A DNA stretch of 44,236 bases from Candidatus Iainarchaeum sp. (GCA_028714235.1 JAQTMQ010000006.1:1-44236), one strand, 5' to 3'; shown: positions 16,942-25,997, counted from the stretch's first letter. The notes: a model not told the origin generated them from the sequence alone. Numbers and translations: made by a program.

Positions 16942-17676
16942 ATGGCGGGGAAGCGCAGGTACACGAGGAGGCAGGAGGAGAGGCCTCCGTTCAACCCGGA
17001 CGCATGGACGCCGAGGACGGAGCTCGGGCGCAGGGTCAAGGGGAAGGAAGTCGTCAGCATAGACGAAATCTTCGAGCAGGGGAAGCCCGTCCTCGAGTCG
17101 GAGATAGTGGAAATGCTTTTGCCCAACCTCACCGACACGGTTCTCGAAATCAAGATGACGCAGAGGATGACGGACTGCGGCAGGAAATCAACCTACCGCG
17201 TAGTCGCGCTCGTGGGCGACGGGGCGGGCCACGTGGGGATCGGCGTGGGGAAGGCCGCGGAAGTGAAGCCGTCCATAGAGCAGGCGGTGAAGTACGCGAA
17301 GAGGAACGTGACCACGATTCCGCTCGGCTGCGGCTCGTGGGAATGCGACTGCAAGACGAAGCACACTGTCCCCATCACTGTGAAGGGGAGCAACGGCTCG
17401 GTCCACGTGACCGTGAAGCCGGCGCCGAAAGGGCTCGGCATCGCGGCAAGCGAGGTCGTGAAGAAGGTGCTGCGCGCGGCGGGCGTGCGCGACGCGTGGT
17501 CATTCACGCGCGGCAGGACGAGCTCCATCTACAACACCTCGATGGCGGCGCTTGACGCGCTCGAAAGCCTCAACGGGATGAAGGTGAAGGGGACGTGGGA
17601 GTCCCAGTTCGGGGGCGGGCCCGCGCCCGAGGCCCCCGCGGCGGCCCCAGAGGCGGCCGCCGGGGCGAAGGCGTGA
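16942..17676 (+). CDS. rps5: Ribosomal protein uS5
   Basis: A 244-residue protein at the mRNA entry tunnel with a role in decoding accuracy. The dsRBD-like part has RKSTYRVVALVGDGAGHVG; the archaeal CGSWECDCKTKHTVP segment and the C-terminal GVRDAWSFTRGRTSS follow. Two ATGs are close together (16936 and 16942); the first overlaps the rpl18 stop. An Ala/Pro-rich tail of about 20 residues ends the protein. Confidence 0.95.
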   Translation: MAGKRRYTRRQEERPPFNPDAWTPRTELGRRVKGKEVVSIDEIFEQGKPVLESEIVEMLLPNLTDTVLEIKMTQRMTDCGRKSTYRVVALVGDGAGHVGIGVGKAAEVKPSIEQAVKYAKRNVTTIPLGCGSWECDCKTKHTVPITVKGSNGSVHVTVKPAPKGLGIAASEVVKKVLRAAGVRDAWSFTRGRTSSIYNTSMAALDALESLNGMKVKGTWESQFGGGPAPEAPAAAPEAAAGAKA

Positions 17677-17705
17677 GCGGATCTTCCGTGAATCTGGTGA
17701 TGGTT

Positions 17706-18176
17706 ATGAACGACGGCAAGGCGATTGCGATTGTGCGCGTGCGCGGAACCACGGGCGTCTCGCCAGAGGTGCGCGACGGCATGGCGTTCCTCGGGCTTAC
17801 GCGCGTCAACCACTGCGTCGTGGTGAGGAGGACGCCGAGCGTTTCCGGCACCCTTGACGCGGTGAAGGACTACGTGACGTGGGGAGAGGTTGACGCGGGA
17901 ACGCTTGCGCAGATGATTGAGCGCAAGGGGCGGCTCGAGGGCGACAGGAAGGTGAGCGACGCGTACGTGAAGGCGTCCGGCTTCGCCTCGTTTGCCGCGC
18001 TCTCCGAGAAGGTGGTTTCCGGGGAGGCAGAGCTGTCCTCGGTCAGGGGGATGAAGAAGCCGTTCAGGCTTCACCCGCCGAGGAAGGGCTACCGCTCCGT
18101 GAAGAGAAAGTTTCCGTCGGGCGCGCTCGGCAACCGCGGCGCGGAAATCGGCGAGCTGCTGAAAAGGATGATTTGA
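17706..18176 (+). CDS. rpl30: Ribosomal protein uL30
   Basis: A 156-residue archaeal-length L30. AIAIVRVRGTTGVSPEVRD at the start and FRLHPPRKGYRSVKRKFPSG at the end are diagnostic. The frame is open far upstream into rps5, but GGTGAT 4 nt before ATG 17706 and the family length fix the start. Confidence 0.94.
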   Translation: MNDGKAIAIVRVRGTTGVSPEVRDGMAFLGLTRVNHCVVVRRTPSVSGTLDAVKDYVTWGEVDAGTLAQMIERKGRLEGDRKVSDAYVKASGFASFAALSEKVVSGEAELSSVRGMKKPFRLHPPRKGYRSVKRKFPSGALGNRGAEIGELLKRMI

Positions 18177-18189
18177 CCTGGTGATGTTC

Positions 18190-18612
18190 ATGGCGGTCAG
18201 GCACAGGAAACGGAGCAGGCACAAGTACCCGGGCACCCGCAAATGGGGCCGCGGGAACATAAAGCACGGCAGGGGCAAGGGGTCGCGCGGAGGCAAGGGC
18301 TTCGCGGGCTCAAGCAAGCACAAGTGGATACAGATAATCACGAAGTACCCCGGCCACTTCGGCCGCGAATCCATGAGGTCGCTCAAGCCGAAGCGGAAGG
18401 CTTTAAACCTTTGGGAAATCAACAGGATGGCGCTTGCGGGAAAATTCGGCGCGCCGGAAGGCGGCAGGTACAAGGCGGAACTCGCCGGCTACAAGGTTCT
18501 CGGCTGCGGCGACATCGGAGTTGCGGCGGTAGTCACCGCGGACGCGTTCTCCGGCCGCGCCGCCGAGAAAATCGCGAAGGCGGGCGGGGAGGCGAAGGCC
18601 GCCCCGCAGTGA
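18190..18612 (+). CDS. rpl15: Ribosomal protein uL15
   Basis: A 140-residue protein. Its basic N-terminus contains the Gly-rich GKGSRGGKGFAGSSKHKW and is followed by KYPGHFGRESMRSL. GGTGAT-GTTC precedes ATG 18190. It immediately precedes secY, the usual arrangement. Confidence 0.94.
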   Translation: MAVRHRKRSRHKYPGTRKWGRGNIKHGRGKGSRGGKGFAGSSKHKWIQIITKYPGHFGRESMRSLKPKRKALNLWEINRMALAGKFGAPEGGRYKAELAGYKVLGCGDIGVAAVVTADAFSGRAAEKIAKAGGEAKAAPQ

Positions 18613-18652
18613 AGCGCGGCCAAGGCGGAAGCCGAGGAAGGCTGGTGGGATT

Positions 18653-20116
18653 ATGAGCACGTGCACCCTTGAATTCATGCGCCCGGTCATCCGCCTCCTT
18701 CCCGAGGTCAGGAAGCCCCCGCGCATCCCGACGCTCAACGAGAAGCTCCTCTGGACGCTCGTGGGGCTGGTCATATTCTTCGTCATGTACCACGTCTACC
18801 CGGTGGGCGTGCAGAGGATTACGAGCTCCCAGTACGAGTTCATGCAGATAATCTTCGCAAGCAAGATAGGCTCGCTCATAACCGCGGGAATCGGCCCCAT
18901 CGTGCTCGCGTCAATCTTCCTGCAGCTTTTCGCGGGCGCGAAGCTCATCAACGTGGACATGCGCGACACGAAGCACAAGGAGCTTTTCTCAGGAACGCAG
19001 AAAATGCTCGCGATACTGCTGTCCTTCTTCGAGGCCGGCGTCTACGTCTACACCGGCGCGGTTCCGGTCCTTGCGGGCGGAAACCCGCTGCTCACGCAGG
19101 CAATCGTCGCACTCCAGCTCGCGATGGGCTCCATAATCCTCCTTTACATGGACGAGGTGCTCTCCAAGTACGGCATCGGCTCCGGGATAAGCCTGTTCAT
19201 CGCGGCCGGGGTCTCGCTCGCGGTGGTCCAGGGAACGCTCGGCATGGGCGGGCAAGGCCTGCTCCCGATGGCAATCGACGCGATAAACAGCGGGGGGGCG
19301 GACGCGATACCCAAGGCGCTCCTCGCATTCCTGCCGCTCATCTTCACGCTCGTCGTGTTCGCGGCGTCGGTTTACGCGGAAGGCATGAAAGTCGAGATTC
19401 CGCTCGCTTTCGAGCGGGCGCGCGGGTTCGGGGGAAGGTTCCCGATAAAGTTCCTGTACGTCTCAAACCTCCCGGTCATCCTCGCGTCCGCGCTCATGAT
19501 GAACATGAGCTTCTTCACCGGAAGCGTGCTCGCCCCGATGAAATTCGAAATCGGCGGCGTGAACGTCTTCAACACCATCGTCACGGTTGACCAGAACAGG
19601 CAGGTCACGGGCGGGCTCGTCTACCTCTTCACGCACACGTTCTACAACCCCCTCCTCATCGGCGGCTACGAGACCTACGTCAACCTGATACTGACCGGCT
19701 CGTCCAGCCTCGTGGTGCCGTTCGTAGGCACGCTGGCCGTGCCCGAAATCGCGCACATGGCTGTATACGTCCTGTTCTACGTGGCGCTTTGCATCGTGTT
19801 CGGGAGGTTCTGGATTGAGACGACCGGTATGGACTCGCAAAGCGTCGCCGAGCAGTTGCAGCAGTCCGGGCTTTCCATTCCCGGCTACAGGCGCGACCCC
19901 CGCATAGTCAAGGGCAGGCTGGATTTCTACATTCCGACCATCACGATTCTCGGAAGCATGTTCGTCGGGCTCCTCGCCGCGTTCGCCGACCTCACGGGCG
20001 CGCTCGGCACCGGGACCGGAATCCTCCTGACAGTCGGCATCCTCTACAAGTTTTACGAGCAGCTTTCCACCGCGAGGATATTCGACCTCTACCCGGACCT
20101 GAAGAAGCTGATGTGA
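18653..20116 (+). CDS. secY: Preprotein translocase subunit SecY
   Basis: A 487-residue membrane channel protein with about ten membrane helices that passes secreted proteins through the cytoplasmic membrane. Features include the plug/TM2 region ASIFLQLFAGAKLINVDM, YTGAVPVLAGG, and the cytosolic loop with IPLAFERARGFGGRFPIKFLY. The N-terminus places RPVIRLLPEVRKPPRIPTL ahead of TM1 as in archaea. GGTGGG lies just before the ATG. Confidence 0.96.
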   Translation: MSTCTLEFMRPVIRLLPEVRKPPRIPTLNEKLLWTLVGLVIFFVMYHVYPVGVQRITSSQYEFMQIIFASKIGSLITAGIGPIVLASIFLQLFAGAKLINVDMRDTKHKELFSGTQKMLAILLSFFEAGVYVYTGAVPVLAGGNPLLTQAIVALQLAMGSIILLYMDEVLSKYGIGSGISLFIAAGVSLAVVQGTLGMGGQGLLPMAIDAINSGGADAIPKALLAFLPLIFTLVVFAASVYAEGMKVEIPLAFERARGFGGRFPIKFLYVSNLPVILASALMMNMSFFTGSVLAPMKFEIGGVNVFNTIVTVDQNRQVTGGLVYLFTHTFYNPLLIGGYETYVNLILTGSSSLVVPFVGTLAVPEIAHMAVYVLFYVALCIVFGRFWIETTGMDSQSVAEQLQQSGLSIPGYRRDPRIVKGRLDFYIPTITILGSMFVGLLAAFADLTGALGTGTGILLTVGILYKFYEQLSTARIFDLYPDLKKLM

Positions 20117-20121
20117 TCCGC

Positions 20122-20670
20122 ATGATTATCGTGATGGGAATCCCGGGCGCGGGAAAAACGACCGTCCTCTCCGAAACCCTCAGGCAGGCGAAGGGGTGGC
20201 GGGCAATCAACTGGGGCGACAGGATGCTCGAGCTCGCCGCGGCGAAAGGGTTCGCGAAAGGGCGCGACGAAATCAGGAAGCTTCCCGTCGAAAGGCAGGC
20301 CGAGCTGCAGGCCGCGGTCGCGGACTCGCTCGCGCGCGAGGAAGGGAAATTCGTTCTCGACACGCACTGCTCAATCAACACGCCGAAAGGCTACCTTCCC
20401 GGCCTCCCGTACGGCGTCCTCGGAAAGCTTCCAGTGGAGCGCTTCGTCCTCATCGAGGCCCCGGCCGAAAGCATCATCGCGCGCAGGCGGAAGGACGCGA
20501 CGCGCGCAAGGGACGCGCAGGCCGCTGAAGCGGTGGCCGAGCAGCTGTTCGTCAACAAGGCGCTCGTCTGCGCGTATGCGGCATTCAAGGGCGCGCCCGT
20601 CGCCTTCGTGAAAAACGAGGACGGGAAGCTTTCCGCCGCGGTGGAAGCGCTGAGGGCGCTTTTGGGGTGA
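20122..20670 (+). CDS. adkA: Adenylate kinase, archaeal type
   Basis: A 182-residue P-loop kinase (AMP + ATP to 2 ADP). The Walker A motif GIPGAGKTT is at residues 6-14. FVLDTHCSINTPKGYLPGLP and RRRKDATRARD match the archaeal AdkA family, which lacks the bacterial LID. The ATG at 20122 is chosen over GTG 20113 because TGTGAT lies 4 nt upstream. Location after secY is standard. Confidence 0.93.
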   Translation: MIIVMGIPGAGKTTVLSETLRQAKGWRAINWGDRMLELAAAKGFAKGRDEIRKLPVERQAELQAAVADSLAREEGKFVLDTHCSINTPKGYLPGLPYGVLGKLPVERFVLIEAPAESIIARRRKDATRARDAQAAEAVAEQLFVNKALVCAYAAFKGAPVAFVKNEDGKLSAAVEALRALLG

Positions 20671-20674
20671 ACGG

Positions 20675-21190
20675 ATGTCCTTCTCAAGCGACCCGACTTT
20701 CGCGTTCTTCGCAATCACGCTCACGGCGCTGGCCTACGCCTCGCTTTCCAACTTCCTTTTGAGGAGGTTCGGGAACAGGAGGCGGCAGAAGGAAATCCAG
20801 GCCGAAATAAACCGGATTAACAGGGCGGCGCAGGAGGCCTCGCGCAAGGGCAAGGCGGCGCCCCACCCGGAAGGCGAAACCGAGCATGGGGAGCTGTTGA
20901 AGCTCGTCCAGGAGTCGCTCATGCTCCAGATGAAGCCGCTCGTCGGGACGCTCGCCGCCTTCTTCCTCATCAGCGCCGGGCTCAGGGCCGCGTTCCCCGA
21001 CTTCAAGGTGGTGCTCGCGTTCCACATCCCGGTCTTCATCCAGAACCTCCAGAATTTCCCGAACTGGAGGGACACGTTCGGCGTAATCGGCTGGTTCCTG
21101 ATTGCCGCTATCGTCAGCGGGCTCGTGATACAGTTCGTCGCCGACAGGTTCCTGCCCGACGGGGCGGAAAAGGCGAAGCAGGCGAAATGA
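20675..21190 (+). CDS. DUF106 membrane protein (Oxa1/YidC/EMC3-like insertase family)
   Basis: A 171-residue protein with three membrane helices (about residues 8-28, 89-110 and 133-152) and a charged cytosolic coiled-coil segment (RRRQKEIQAEINRINRAAQE) between the first and second. This is the layout of archaeal DUF106 proteins, which are related to YidC/Oxa1 and EMC3 and are thought to help insert membrane proteins. The position between adkA and rpl34e is the conserved one. GGTGAA precedes the ATG. Confidence 0.85.
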   Translation: MSFSSDPTFAFFAITLTALAYASLSNFLLRRFGNRRRQKEIQAEINRINRAAQEASRKGKAAPHPEGETEHGELLKLVQESLMLQMKPLVGTLAAFFLISAGLRAAFPDFKVVLAFHIPVFIQNLQNFPNWRDTFGVIGWFLIAAIVSGLVIQFVADRFLPDGAEKAKQAK

Positions 21191-21217
21191 GGAACTCGGT
21201 TTTGGCAGGTGTTTGCA

Positions 21218-21541
21218 ATGGTGTCGCGGAAAAACAGGTCGCAGTCGAAAAAGCTCGTGTACAGGCGCGCGCCATCCGGAAGGGTCGCCTCAATCTACAA
21301 GGGCGGCCGCGCCAAGCCGGCGAAATGCGGGGCCTGCGGCGCGCTTCTCGGCGGAATCAAGTCCGCCCGCCGCGCGTCCAAGAGCGAGCGCGTCCCGTCG
21401 CGCCCGTTCGCGGGCCAGCTTTGCGGCGCATGCGTCCGCGGGCTCGTGAAGGCGAAGGCGCGCGTCCGCGCGGGCGCCGCGAAGCCGGAGGACTACCGCT
21501 TCGCGCAGCGCGAGATGATGAAGTCGGTGAAAAAGATATGA
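21218..21541 (+). CDS. rpl34e: Ribosomal protein eL34
   Basis: A 107-residue archaeal/eukaryotic protein with zinc ligands CGAC and CGAC and the typical PSRPFAGQLCGACVR. GGTGTT-TGCA precedes ATG 21218. The C-terminus overlaps the cmk ATG by four bases (ATGA). Confidence 0.92.
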   Translation: MVSRKNRSQSKKLVYRRAPSGRVASIYKGGRAKPAKCGACGALLGGIKSARRASKSERVPSRPFAGQLCGACVRGLVKAKARVRAGAAKPEDYRFAQREMMKSVKKI

Positions 21542-22068
21542 TTGTCTCGGTTTCAGGGCTCTCGGGGTGCGGCAAGAACTCGGTAGGCGAAGCCGTGGCG
21601 AGGAAGCTCGGGCTCCGCGCCGTGCAGGCGTCCTTCAAGGACGAGGCGAAAAGGCTCGGCGTAACGCTGATGGAGCTCCAGGAGATGGCGGAAAAGGACA
21701 AGGAGTTCGACCTCAAGCTCGACAGGCACGTCGTGGACGAGGCATCCAAGGGCGGCTGCGTCGTGATGACCTGGCTCGGCCCCTGGATGGTGAAGGGCGC
21801 GGACCTCCGGGTATGGCTGAACGCGGGCGAGGAGGAGCGCGCGGCGCGCATCTCGAAGCGCGACGGGATGGGCCCGCAGGAGGCGCTGAGGCACGTGCGC
21901 GAAAGGGACGGCGAGAACCGGGCGCGCTACAAGAAATATTACGGGATAGACATCCTCGACCACTCCATTTTCGACCTCGAGATAAACACGGCCGCGTTTT
22001 CGCCGGAGGCGTCCGCGGAGATAATCGCGTGCGCGGCGAGGCAGCAGAAGAATCAGGGCAGGCAGTGA
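21538..22068 (+). CDS. cmk: Cytidylate kinase, archaeal type
   Basis: A 176-residue P-loop NMP kinase (CMP/dCMP + ATP). It begins with MIVSVSGLSGCGKNSVG; the Walker A is GLSGCGKNS with Asn where many kinases have Thr. The region RISKRDGMGPQEALRHVRERD and NRARYKKYYGIDI matches archaeal Cmk. The ATG overlaps the rpl34e stop. The order rpl34e-cmk-rpl14e-cbf5 is conserved in archaea. Confidence 0.92.
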   Translation: MIVSVSGLSGCGKNSVGEAVARKLGLRAVQASFKDEAKRLGVTLMELQEMAEKDKEFDLKLDRHVVDEASKGGCVVMTWLGPWMVKGADLRVWLNAGEEERAARISKRDGMGPQEALRHVRERDGENRARYKKYYGIDILDHSIFDLEINTAAFSPEASAEIIACAARQQKNQGRQ

Positions 22069-22085
22069 CGTTCGCAGGTGGTGTC

Positions 22086-22328
22086 ATGGTTTCAATCGAG
22101 AACGGAAGGGTGTGCGTCAAGACGGCCGGAAGGGACGCGGGGCGCATTTGCGTGATAACGAGCGTCGTCGACGAGAATTTCGCCAAGGTGCTTTGCGCGG
22201 GAAGGAAGGCGAAGCGCAAGGTCAACGTCCGCCACATAGAGCCCCTCCCGCAGAAAATGGACGTGAAGGGAAGCGACGAGGAGACCGTGAAGGCGCTCGC
22301 CGCGATGGAGGCGGAGATGAAGGCGTGA
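22086..22328 (+). CDS. rpl14e: Ribosomal protein eL14
   Basis: An 80-residue KOW-like protein with ENGRVCVKTAGRDAGRICVI and the VNVRHIEPLPQ segment. GGTGGT lies immediately before the ATG at 22086. Its stop codon overlaps the GTG start of cbf5 (GTGA). Confidence 0.92.
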   Translation: MVSIENGRVCVKTAGRDAGRICVITSVVDENFAKVLCAGRKAKRKVNVRHIEPLPQKMDVKGSDEETVKALAAMEAEMKA

Positions 22329-23305
22329 AGCTCAAGGTGGAAGAGGAAACGGACCCCGCTTGCGGGAAGCCGCCCAAGGAGAGGACGGTCGAGGAGCTCG
22401 TCGAGCTCGGCTTCGCGGTGATGGACAAGCCCGCCGGCCCGTCCTCGCACGAGGTGGACGCGTTCGCGCGCAAAATCCTGGGCGCGAGGAAAAGCGGCCA
22501 CGCGGGAACGCTTGACCCGAACGTCACCGGCGTCCTCCCGGTCGCCTTCAACTCGGCGACCAAGGCGCTCGGCTTCCTCCTCGCACGCTCGCAAAAGGAA
22601 TACGTCGGGATAATCCAGTTCCACCGGGAAGTGGCCGGGGAGGACGTGCGGAAAGCCTTCAAATGCTTCACGGGCGACATAACGCAGCTGCCGCCGCTGA
22701 GGAGCGCGGTCCGCCGACGGGAAAGGAAGAGAAAGGTTTATTACCTAGAACCCTTAGAATATTTAGGCTCTGAGGTTCTCTTCCTCGTCGGATGCGAAGC
22801 AGGCACTTACGTGCGAAAGCTGTGTTTTGACATGGGGCGATTCCTCGGGTGCGGGGCGAACATGCTCGAGCTCCGCCGGACGAGGGTGGGGCCAATCACG
22901 GAGCAGTCGGCCGTGACGCTCCAGGACCTGACGGATGCCGTGTGGCTCTGGAAGGAGAGAGGCGACGAACGCGAGATGCGGCGCTGCCTGCATCCCATCG
23001 AGGACGCGGTCGCCCTGAAAAGGATTGCGCTCCGCGATTCCGCGGTCGACGCCGTCTGCATGGGCGCGCAGCTGAGGATGCCCGGAATCGCGCGGCTCGA
23101 CGAAGGGATTTCGGCGGGCGAGACGGTGGCGTTGATGACGCTCAAGGGCGAGCTCGTCGCCGTGGCGGAGGCCGCGGCGGGCTCGGGCGCGCTTTTGCGC
23201 GAAGGGAAAGGCGAGGCGGCGAAGACGCTTCGCGTAATAATGAAGGCGGGGACGTATCCCCGGATGTGGAAGACGAAGGCGGATGAACCGGCTAAGGTTT
23301 CTTAG
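22325..23305 (+). CDS. cbf5: tRNA/rRNA pseudouridine synthase Cbf5
   Basis: A 326-residue TruB-family enzyme, the catalytic subunit of H/ACA ribonucleoproteins; it can also make U55 in tRNA. The catalytic Asp is D64 in SGHAGTLDPNVTGVLPV. RKVYYLEPLEYLG and GTYVRKLCFDMGRFLG follow, and a PUA domain occupies the last 90 residues. The GTG at 22325 overlaps the rpl14e stop; GTG 22337 is an alternative. Its TAG stop shares a base with the first nucleotide of the following tRNA-Ser. Confidence 0.93.
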   Translation: MKLKVEEETDPACGKPPKERTVEELVELGFAVMDKPAGPSSHEVDAFARKILGARKSGHAGTLDPNVTGVLPVAFNSATKALGFLLARSQKEYVGIIQFHREVAGEDVRKAFKCFTGDITQLPPLRSAVRRRERKRKVYYLEPLEYLGSEVLFLVGCEAGTYVRKLCFDMGRFLGCGANMLELRRTRVGPITEQSAVTLQDLTDAVWLWKERGDEREMRRCLHPIEDAVALKRIALRDSAVDAVCMGAQLRMPGIARLDEGISAGETVALMTLKGELVAVAEAAAGSGALLREGKGEAAKTLRVIMKAGTYPRMWKTKADEPAKVS

Positions 23306-23421
23306 CCGGGGTGGCAGAACCTGGTAACGCGCACGCCTGGAATGAAGGACCGGCGGTCCTTTCAAAACCCCAGTAAGCGTGTTCCCGCGAGGGATTATGG
23401 GTTCAAATCCCATCCCCGGCG
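23305..23421 (+). tRNA. tRNA-Ser(GGA) with a 33-nt intron
   Basis: Acceptor GCCGGGG (23305-23311) pairs with CCCCGGC (23414-23420), followed by G73, the serine discriminator; CCA is not encoded. Anticodon stem CACGC/GCGTG encloses CTGGAA and A, giving anticodon GGA (23339-23341). A long variable arm (TCCC/GGGA) and T-arm ATGGG/CCCAT with loop TTCAAAT are present. The intron, 23343-23375, sits at 37/38: CTGG pairs with CCAG in the intron, with 3-nt bulges AAT and TAA, the archaeal bulge-helix-bulge. Mature length 84 nt. Its first base is the last base of the cbf5 stop, so it must be cut out of the operon transcript. Confidence 0.92.
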
Positions 23422-23457
23422 TCCACCTCGGTCAGTCCAGCAGGAAGGTGAAGTTTC

Positions 23458-24081
23458 ATGGCGAAGACGGAAAAAAAGCCGGCCGGAAAGGACGCGGGCG
23501 CGCCCAGCGCAGCCCAGCGCAAGGTCGTTTCGAAAACCGGAGCGGAAATCAGGGGCATCGTGCGCATTGCCGGGAAAGACATGGCGGGCGAAATGCCGCT
23601 CTCGCGCGCCCTCGTGCGCGTGAAAGGGGTCGGCGAAAGGCTCGCCCCGGTCTGCAACGCCGTGATATCGCGCGAGCTAAAGATTCCCGGCGACATTTAC
23701 GTGGGGGAACTTTCCGAGGAGCAGATTGACAGGATTGAAGGAATCCTCTCGACCCCCCAGAAATACGGCGTGCCGGTCTGGATGACGAACAGGCGCAAGG
23801 ACGTGGAGACCGGCCTTGACAAGCACCTCATCGGCACCGACTTGACGTTCACAGTGAGGCAGGACATCGACCGCGAGAAAAACATGAACTCGTGGATAGG
23901 CTACAGGCACAACTACGGGCAGAAAGTCCGCGGGCAGCACACGAGGACGACCGGCCGCGCGGGCATGACCGTCGGGGTGCTGAGGAAGGCAATCCTCGCA
24001 AAGCAGGGAGCAGCCGCCGCGGCGCCGGCATCGGGCGCGCCGGCAGCAGCCGCGCCCGCGAAGAAGGAGGAGAAAAAGTAG
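23458..24081 (+). CDS. rps13: Ribosomal protein uS13
   Basis: A 207-residue small-subunit head protein. The helix-two-turn-helix part has ALVRVKGVGERLAPV and the C-terminal basic tail ends YGQKVRGQHTRTTGRAG. About 25 extra N-terminal residues and an Ala/Pro-rich C-terminal tail of about 30 residues extend the usual core. GGTGAA-GTTTC precedes the ATG. Confidence 0.95.
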   Translation: MAKTEKKPAGKDAGAPSAAQRKVVSKTGAEIRGIVRIAGKDMAGEMPLSRALVRVKGVGERLAPVCNAVISRELKIPGDIYVGELSEEQIDRIEGILSTPQKYGVPVWMTNRRKDVETGLDKHLIGTDLTFTVRQDIDREKNMNSWIGYRHNYGQKVRGQHTRTTGRAGMTVGVLRKAILAKQGAAAAAPASGAPAAAAPAKKEEKK

Positions 24082-24092
24082 GGTGATGGTTG

Positions 24093-24695
24093 ATGGGGGA
24101 TCCTAGGAGGCTGAAGCCCAAATACGAGACGCCGAAAAAGGTCTGGAGCAAGGAACGCATAGAGGAGGAAAGCAAGCTCATCGAGGAATACGGGCTCAAG
24201 AACATGCGCGAAGTCTGGATTGCGCAGAAAGAGGTCCGCAAAATCAGGCGCGAGGCGAGGAAGCTTCTCTCGCTCGGAGAAAAAGGCGCAGAGGAGGCGC
24301 GCCCCCTCATCGCGAAATGTGCGCGCCTCGGATACGTGAAGGACGGGAGCGCGGGCCTCGACGCGCTTCTCGCGCTCGGCGTCCGCGACGTGCTCGACAG
24401 GAGGCTTGAGACGCGCGTCATAAAGCGGGGCCTCGCCCGCAGCATCGCGCAGGGCAGGCAGCTCATCGCGCACGGCTTCATCTCGGTTGCCGGAAGGAAG
24501 GTGAGCGCGCCCGGCTACATCGTCCCGGTTTCCGAAGAGCAGACGGTAACGTACTTCAAGGCGATAGACCTGAACGCGCCGGTCATGGCGCAGAAGCGCG
24601 CGGCAGGCGCGGAAGCAAAGACCCCCGAAGCGGAGGCGGCAGCGCAGGCGCCCACGGCGCCCGAGGCGGCCGCGCCCGCGGAAGCGGCGAGCTGA
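24093..24695 (+). CDS. rps4: Ribosomal protein uS4
   Basis: A 200-residue primary 16S-binding protein. DPRRLKPKYETPKKVWSKER at the start and the S4 RNA-binding domain LETRVIKRGLARSIAQGRQL are typical. An Ala/Glu-rich tail of about 35 residues ends it. ATG 24093 follows GGTGAT by 5 nt; the frame is also open from the TTG just before it. Confidence 0.95.
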   Translation: MGDPRRLKPKYETPKKVWSKERIEEESKLIEEYGLKNMREVWIAQKEVRKIRREARKLLSLGEKGAEEARPLIAKCARLGYVKDGSAGLDALLALGVRDVLDRRLETRVIKRGLARSIAQGRQLIAHGFISVAGRKVSAPGYIVPVSEEQTVTYFKAIDLNAPVMAQKRAAGAEAKTPEAEAAAQAPTAPEAAAPAEAAS

Positions 24696-24709
24696 AAAGG
24701 TGATTGAAA

Positions 24710-25219
24710 GTGGCAGAAGAGGAAGCAAAGGAAGTGAAGCAGGCCGCCGAACCGGCCGCCGAGCCGGCGAAGGCGCCGGAGGCGGAACAGGCCCCGGCGC
24801 CCACGGTCGCGGAGCTGCAGGAGAAGAGGCGCAGGAGCGACAGGTGGGGCGTCGCGCACATCTACTCGTCGAAAAACAACACCATCATCACGATAACCGA
24901 CTTGAGCGGGGCGGAAACGATCGCCAAGGCGAGCGGCGGCATGATAGTGAAGGCCGACCGCGAGGAGGGCTCCCCGTACGCGGCGATGCAGGCCGCGTTC
25001 AGGGCGTCCTCGCGCGCGAAAGAACTCGGGGTAACCGCGCTCCACGTGCGCATCCGCGCGCCCGGCGGGCACGGCGCGAAGACGCCCGGCCCCGGCGCGC
25101 AGGCAGTCGTCCGCGCGCTCGCGCGCTCAGGCATACGCATAGGCAAGATTGAGGACGTCACCCCGATTCCGACGGACACCACGAAGAGGCCTGGCGGAAG
25201 GAGGGGCAGGAGGGTGTAA
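24710..25219 (+). CDS. rps11: Ribosomal protein uS11
   Basis: A 169-residue platform protein with an acidic, Ala/Pro-rich N-terminal extension of about 40 residues. The core has [20 protein letters not shown] and the C-terminal [18 protein letters not shown]. The start is GTG 24710, 5 nt after GGTGAT; a TTG two codons earlier is rejected. Confidence 0.95.
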   Translation: MAEEEAKEVKQAAEPAAEPAKAPEAEQAPAPTVAELQEKRRRSDRWGVAHIYSSKNNTIITITDLSGAETIAKASGGMIVKADREEGSPYAAMQAAFRASSRAKELGVTALHVRIRAPGGHGAKTPGPGAQAVVRALARSGIRIGKIEDVTPIPTDTTKRPGGRRGRRV

Positions 25220-25220
25220 A

Positions 25221-25796
25221 ATGCAGCTTGAGGTTTCCAAGAGCACGGACAAGGAGCTTTCGTTCGCCGCGAGCGGCGTATCCGTCGCCCTCATGAACGC
25301 GCTCCGCCGCCTGGGCATGAGCTCCATTCCCGTTTTCGGGATAGACAAGGTGACGTTCTACGAGAACGACACGTCCCTCTTCGACGAATACGTCGCGAAC
25401 AGGATAGGGCTCGTCCCGATAAAGACGCCGGAAGGCTACAAGGCGGGCGAATCCATCCTGTTCTCGCTGGACAAGAGCACCCCTGGAACCGTCAACTCCA
25501 AGGCGCTGAAAAGCAGCGACGCGAAAGTGGCCGTCGCGAACAACGACATCCCGATAATCAAGCTCTCGGAAGGCCAGCAGCTCAGGCTTGAGGCGCAGGC
25601 GCGCCTCGGCACGGCGAAAGAGCACGCGCGCTTCCAGCCAGGCCTCATCGCCTACGGGAAAGAGGGCGACGGGTTCGCGGTCACGGTGGAATCCTTCGGC
25701 CAGATGAAGGCCAAGGAGATGGTAGTCCGCGCGGCGGAAATGATTGGGGAAAAGCTCGGGGAGCTGAAGGAGGCGGTGAAGAAGGAGAAGGAGTGA
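25221..25796 (+). CDS. rpoD: RNA polymerase subunit RpoD (Rpo3)
   Basis: A 191-residue alpha-like subunit that nucleates RNA polymerase assembly. The dimerisation domain has SVALMNALRRLGMSSIP and the insert domain FDEYVANRIGLVPIKTP. No cysteines are present, and the protein is about 70 residues shorter than RpoD proteins carrying a ferredoxin-like Fe-S domain, so that domain is absent. The ATG follows GGTGTAAA directly after the rps11 stop. Confidence 0.94.
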   Translation: MQLEVSKSTDKELSFAASGVSVALMNALRRLGMSSIPVFGIDKVTFYENDTSLFDEYVANRIGLVPIKTPEGYKAGESILFSLDKSTPGTVNSKALKSSDAKVAVANNDIPIIKLSEGQQLRLEAQARLGTAKEHARFQPGLIAYGKEGDGFAVTVESFGQMKAKEMVVRAAEMIGEKLGELKEAVKKEKE

Positions 25797-25806
25797 CGCG
25801 TCATTC

Positions 25807-25965
25807 GCGGGGGTGCCGGAGCTAGGCCAAACGGGCAGGACTGAGGAGGCCCTTTTCTTTCCTCTGAAATCGGCGCAAAGAAAAGCGCCTGCGGAAAAGA
25901 AAGGAAAGGAAGCCTCGGAACTCCTGTGCCTTAGGGCTGCGCGAGTTCAAATCTCGTCCCCCGCA
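25807..25965 (+). tRNA. tRNA-Leu(GAG) with a 74-nt intron
   Basis: Acceptor GCGGGGG (25807-25813) pairs with CCCCCGC (25958-25964) and A73 follows, the leucine discriminator. D-stem CCG/CGG, anticodon stem CAGGA/TCCTG, anticodon GAG at 25843-25845, a long variable arm and T-loop TTCAAAT are clear. The intron, 25847-25920, lies at 37/38: CTGA pairs with the TCGG near its 3' end, leaving 3-nt bulges GGA and AAC. It contains an internal hairpin GGCGC/GCGCC. It begins 10 nt after the rpoD stop and is co-oriented with the operon. Mature length 85 nt. Confidence 0.92.
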
Positions 25966-25997
25966 TTAAAGGTTCATGGTTTATTGACGGTGATTTG